From: a bacterium
GTDB lineage: Bacteria > Spirochaetota > UBA4802 > UBA5550
Direction of reading: 5' to 3'
Length of the DNA: 6,101 bases
Assembly (NCBI GenBank): GCA_024224995.1
Contig: JAAENB010000328.1
Span: 1-6,101, forward strand
In this document: piece after piece, positions 5,056 through 6,101 of the stretch
Position numbering within the stretch: position 1 is the first letter of the stretch
How the letters are laid out: every line of letters starts with the position of its first letter
Made by a program: the position numbers and the translations under genes
The notes under the pieces: generated by a model
The model's input: the letters and a program-made list of their open reading frames with translations, nothing else
Told to the model about the DNA's origin: nothing
The model's database searches: none

Positions 5056-5850
5056 ATGAATAAACTTATCACACTTCTTATCTCAGCGCTTTTCCTTACT
5101 GTTCTGGTCGCCTGCGGCGGATCGGGCGGCGTTTCATCAAACAATAATAGTGATAATTCTACCCTTACCGGTTCTGACTCTGGTGAAGACGGCACTGTTG
5201 AACCGGTTGAAGAAGTTGACCCCAGGATTGTTGGCGATTGGGATTTTTCCGAAGAGGGAAATTTTACCAATAACGGCGGTACTCTTGTGGACGGTCTCCT
5301 TGGTTCCGGGCTCGATTTTACCGGCACGGACAAGTACATCTCCGTTCCCGACAGTGAGAACCTGACCCTTGCTGCTGAAGGTTCTGTTGAAGTATGGATT
5401 TATCCCCGGGAGATAGTCAAGTATGCCGGGATTTTACATAAAGGTGAAAAAGCAGACTTTTCCGATGAAGCATACAGTTTACAGTTCTGGCGTGCCAATG
5501 GCAATAACGGCCACCTGTTATTTTACATGAACGGTTCCGAAGGTTCCCTGTTCAATATCAGTACTATTCCCGTTGAAGCAGATACCTGGTTCCACATTGT
5601 GGCGACCTGGAATGCGGAATCCGTTAATCTCTATATTAACGGTGCTCTCGACAAGAGCGTTGAAAACACGGCCGGAACAATGGTTGATACCGACGGCAGT
5701 CTCATCATTGGTGCCCAGCTCAGTGAGTCCTATAACGCGACTTACGCTCACCTTGCTTTTAACGGCATCATTGACGGAATCTCGATCTATAACGAAGTCA
5801 TGGGTGCGGAAGAAGTTCTCGAACGATATACCGAAGTTATCGGCGAATAA
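5056..5850 (+). CDS. Lipoprotein with LamG/concanavalin-like domain
   Basis: A 264-residue secreted lipoprotein. Residues 1-19 are a signal peptide (MNK, then a hydrophobic core) ending in the lipobox LVAC, with C20 the lipidated residue. Residues 21-55 form a low-complexity linker rich in Gly, Ser, Asn, Asp and Glu, which would hold the domain away from the membrane. Residues 58-262 are a LamG-like jelly-roll of the Laminin_G_3 type: GSGLDFTGTDKYISVPDS (83-100), SVEVWIYP (110-117), WFHIVATW and NLYINGALD (178-199), and the end signature FNGIIDGISIY with a MGAEEV helix (235-254). Such domains bind carbohydrates or other extracellular ligands; the ligand here is unknown. The only plus-strand gene in the window, it is followed by a strong hairpin six bases after the stop. 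Lipidation suggests an outer-membrane or surface location. Confidence 0.9.
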   Translation: MNKLITLLISALFLTVLVACGGSGGVSSNNNSDNSTLTGSDSGEDGTVEPVEEVDPRIVGDWDFSEEGNFTNNGGTLVDGLLGSGLDFTGTDKYISVPDSENLTLAAEGSVEVWIYPREIVKYAGILHKGEKADFSDEAYSLQFWRANGNNGHLLFYMNGSEGSLFNISTIPVEADTWFHIVATWNAESVNLYINGALDKSVENTAGTMVDTDGSLIIGAQLSESYNATYAHLAFNGIIDGISIYNEVMGAEEVLERYTEVIGE

Positions 5851-5855
5851 ACAAA

Positions 5856-5897
5856 TTCTCATAAAGAGAGGGCCTCCCTTCCCTCTCTTTATGAGAA
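5856..5897 (+). terminator. 17-bp perfect hairpin after the LamG gene
   Basis: Positions 5856-5872 are the exact reverse complement of 5881-5897, with an eight-base loop (CCTCCCTT). The stem carries TCTCATAAAGAG, a sequence repeated again downstream at 5924-5935. It starts five bases after the LamG stop, so it would form at the transcript 3' end. A U-run does not follow on the plus strand (AGAATCAATATTT), so it may protect the 3' end or depend on other termination. It could also belong to a local repeat family. Confidence 0.6.
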
Positions 5898-5922
5898 AGA
5901 ATCAATATTTCAAACCAAAAAA

Positions 5923-5983
5923 CTCTCATAAAGAGCTCTGAGATCTTATTCCCTACAAAGAGCTCCTATAAAGAGCTCTGAGA
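5923..5983. repeat. Direct repeats at 40-bp spacing related to the preceding hairpin
   Basis: Two 21-base copies at 5923-5943 and 5963-5983 match at 19 positions and share an identical 16-base core, ATAAAGAGCTCTGAGA. Each contains the palindrome AGAGCTCT. A partial third unit, ACAAAGAGCTC, lies at 5955-5965. The TCTCATAAAGAG segment also forms the stem of the hairpin at 5856-5897, so this short sequence occurs three times directly or inverted within 80 bases. Confidence 0.65.
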
Positions 5984-6013
5984 AGTTTTCCCCCGCTTTT
6001 TGACCTTTTTTTG

Positions 6014-6051
6014 AAAAAAATTCAATTTTATGCAAAAAAAGCCAAAAAAAA
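6014..6051. other. Helically phased A-tracts (probable intrinsic curvature)
   Basis: A-runs start at 6014 (seven A), 6034 (seven A) and 6044 (eight A), with an AATTTT tract at 6024-6029. All begin in the same 10-base phase, as expected of intrinsically curved DNA. A seven-T run (6006-6012) precedes them. The region from 5984 to 6101 has no supportable gene. It may be the upstream control region of a gene beyond the right edge. Confidence 0.6.
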
Positions 6052-6101
6052 TTTCATCAAAAGGCCTTCCCATTCGTCCTATTAATGAGGGGTAAAAAAA
6101 A

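Noticed and set aside
5923..5983. CRISPR array
   Set aside because: Only two related units with a 19-base gap, no constant spacer series and no cas genes.

Overview
The window is a stretch of bacterial chromosome of moderate, slightly AT-rich composition. It carries five confident genes, two possible very small ones and an unusual density of short palindromic repeats. Two of the five gene products have lipoprotein signal peptides and another is a large multi-spanning sensor kinase. A NifX/NifB-type metallocluster protein is also present. This fits an anaerobic Gram-negative bacterium such as a spirochaete or a sulfate-reducer-like deltaproteobacterium, but no marker gene here fixes the lineage.

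Minus strand, positions 4880 down to 172: a possible 24-codon leader ORF (4806-4880), a 119-aa NifX/NifB-family protein (4404-4763), a lipoprotein built from degenerate MORN-like repeats (3485-4324), a possible 33-codon ORF or gene remnant (3362-3463), a membrane histidine kinase (886-3141) and a response regulator (172-744). Kinase and regulator are adjacent, co-directional and very probably a cognate pair, and each has a recognisable sigma-70-type promoter. The regulator is built back to front: its MerR/excisionase-type DNA-binding domain lies N-terminal to the receiver domain. Plus strand: one gene, a 264-aa lipoprotein with a LamG/concanavalin-like domain (5056-5850), divergent from the NifX group. 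The shared 4764-5055 intergenic region contains overlapping palindromes, a terminator-like hairpin and a promoter.

The most interesting non-coding signal is a pair of related palindromic elements in opposite orientations. One spans about 1-138, downstream of the response regulator, and runs off the window edge. The other is a 66-bp form at 4340-4405 whose terminal repeat forms the last two bases of the NifX-family stop codon. They share both ends, and the short one looks like a version that has lost the long foldback. Other structured DNA includes a G-rich heptad repeat upstream of the kinase promoter, a 17-bp perfect hairpin after the LamG gene, 40-bp-spaced repeats of a related sequence, and A-tracts phased at 10 bp near the right edge.
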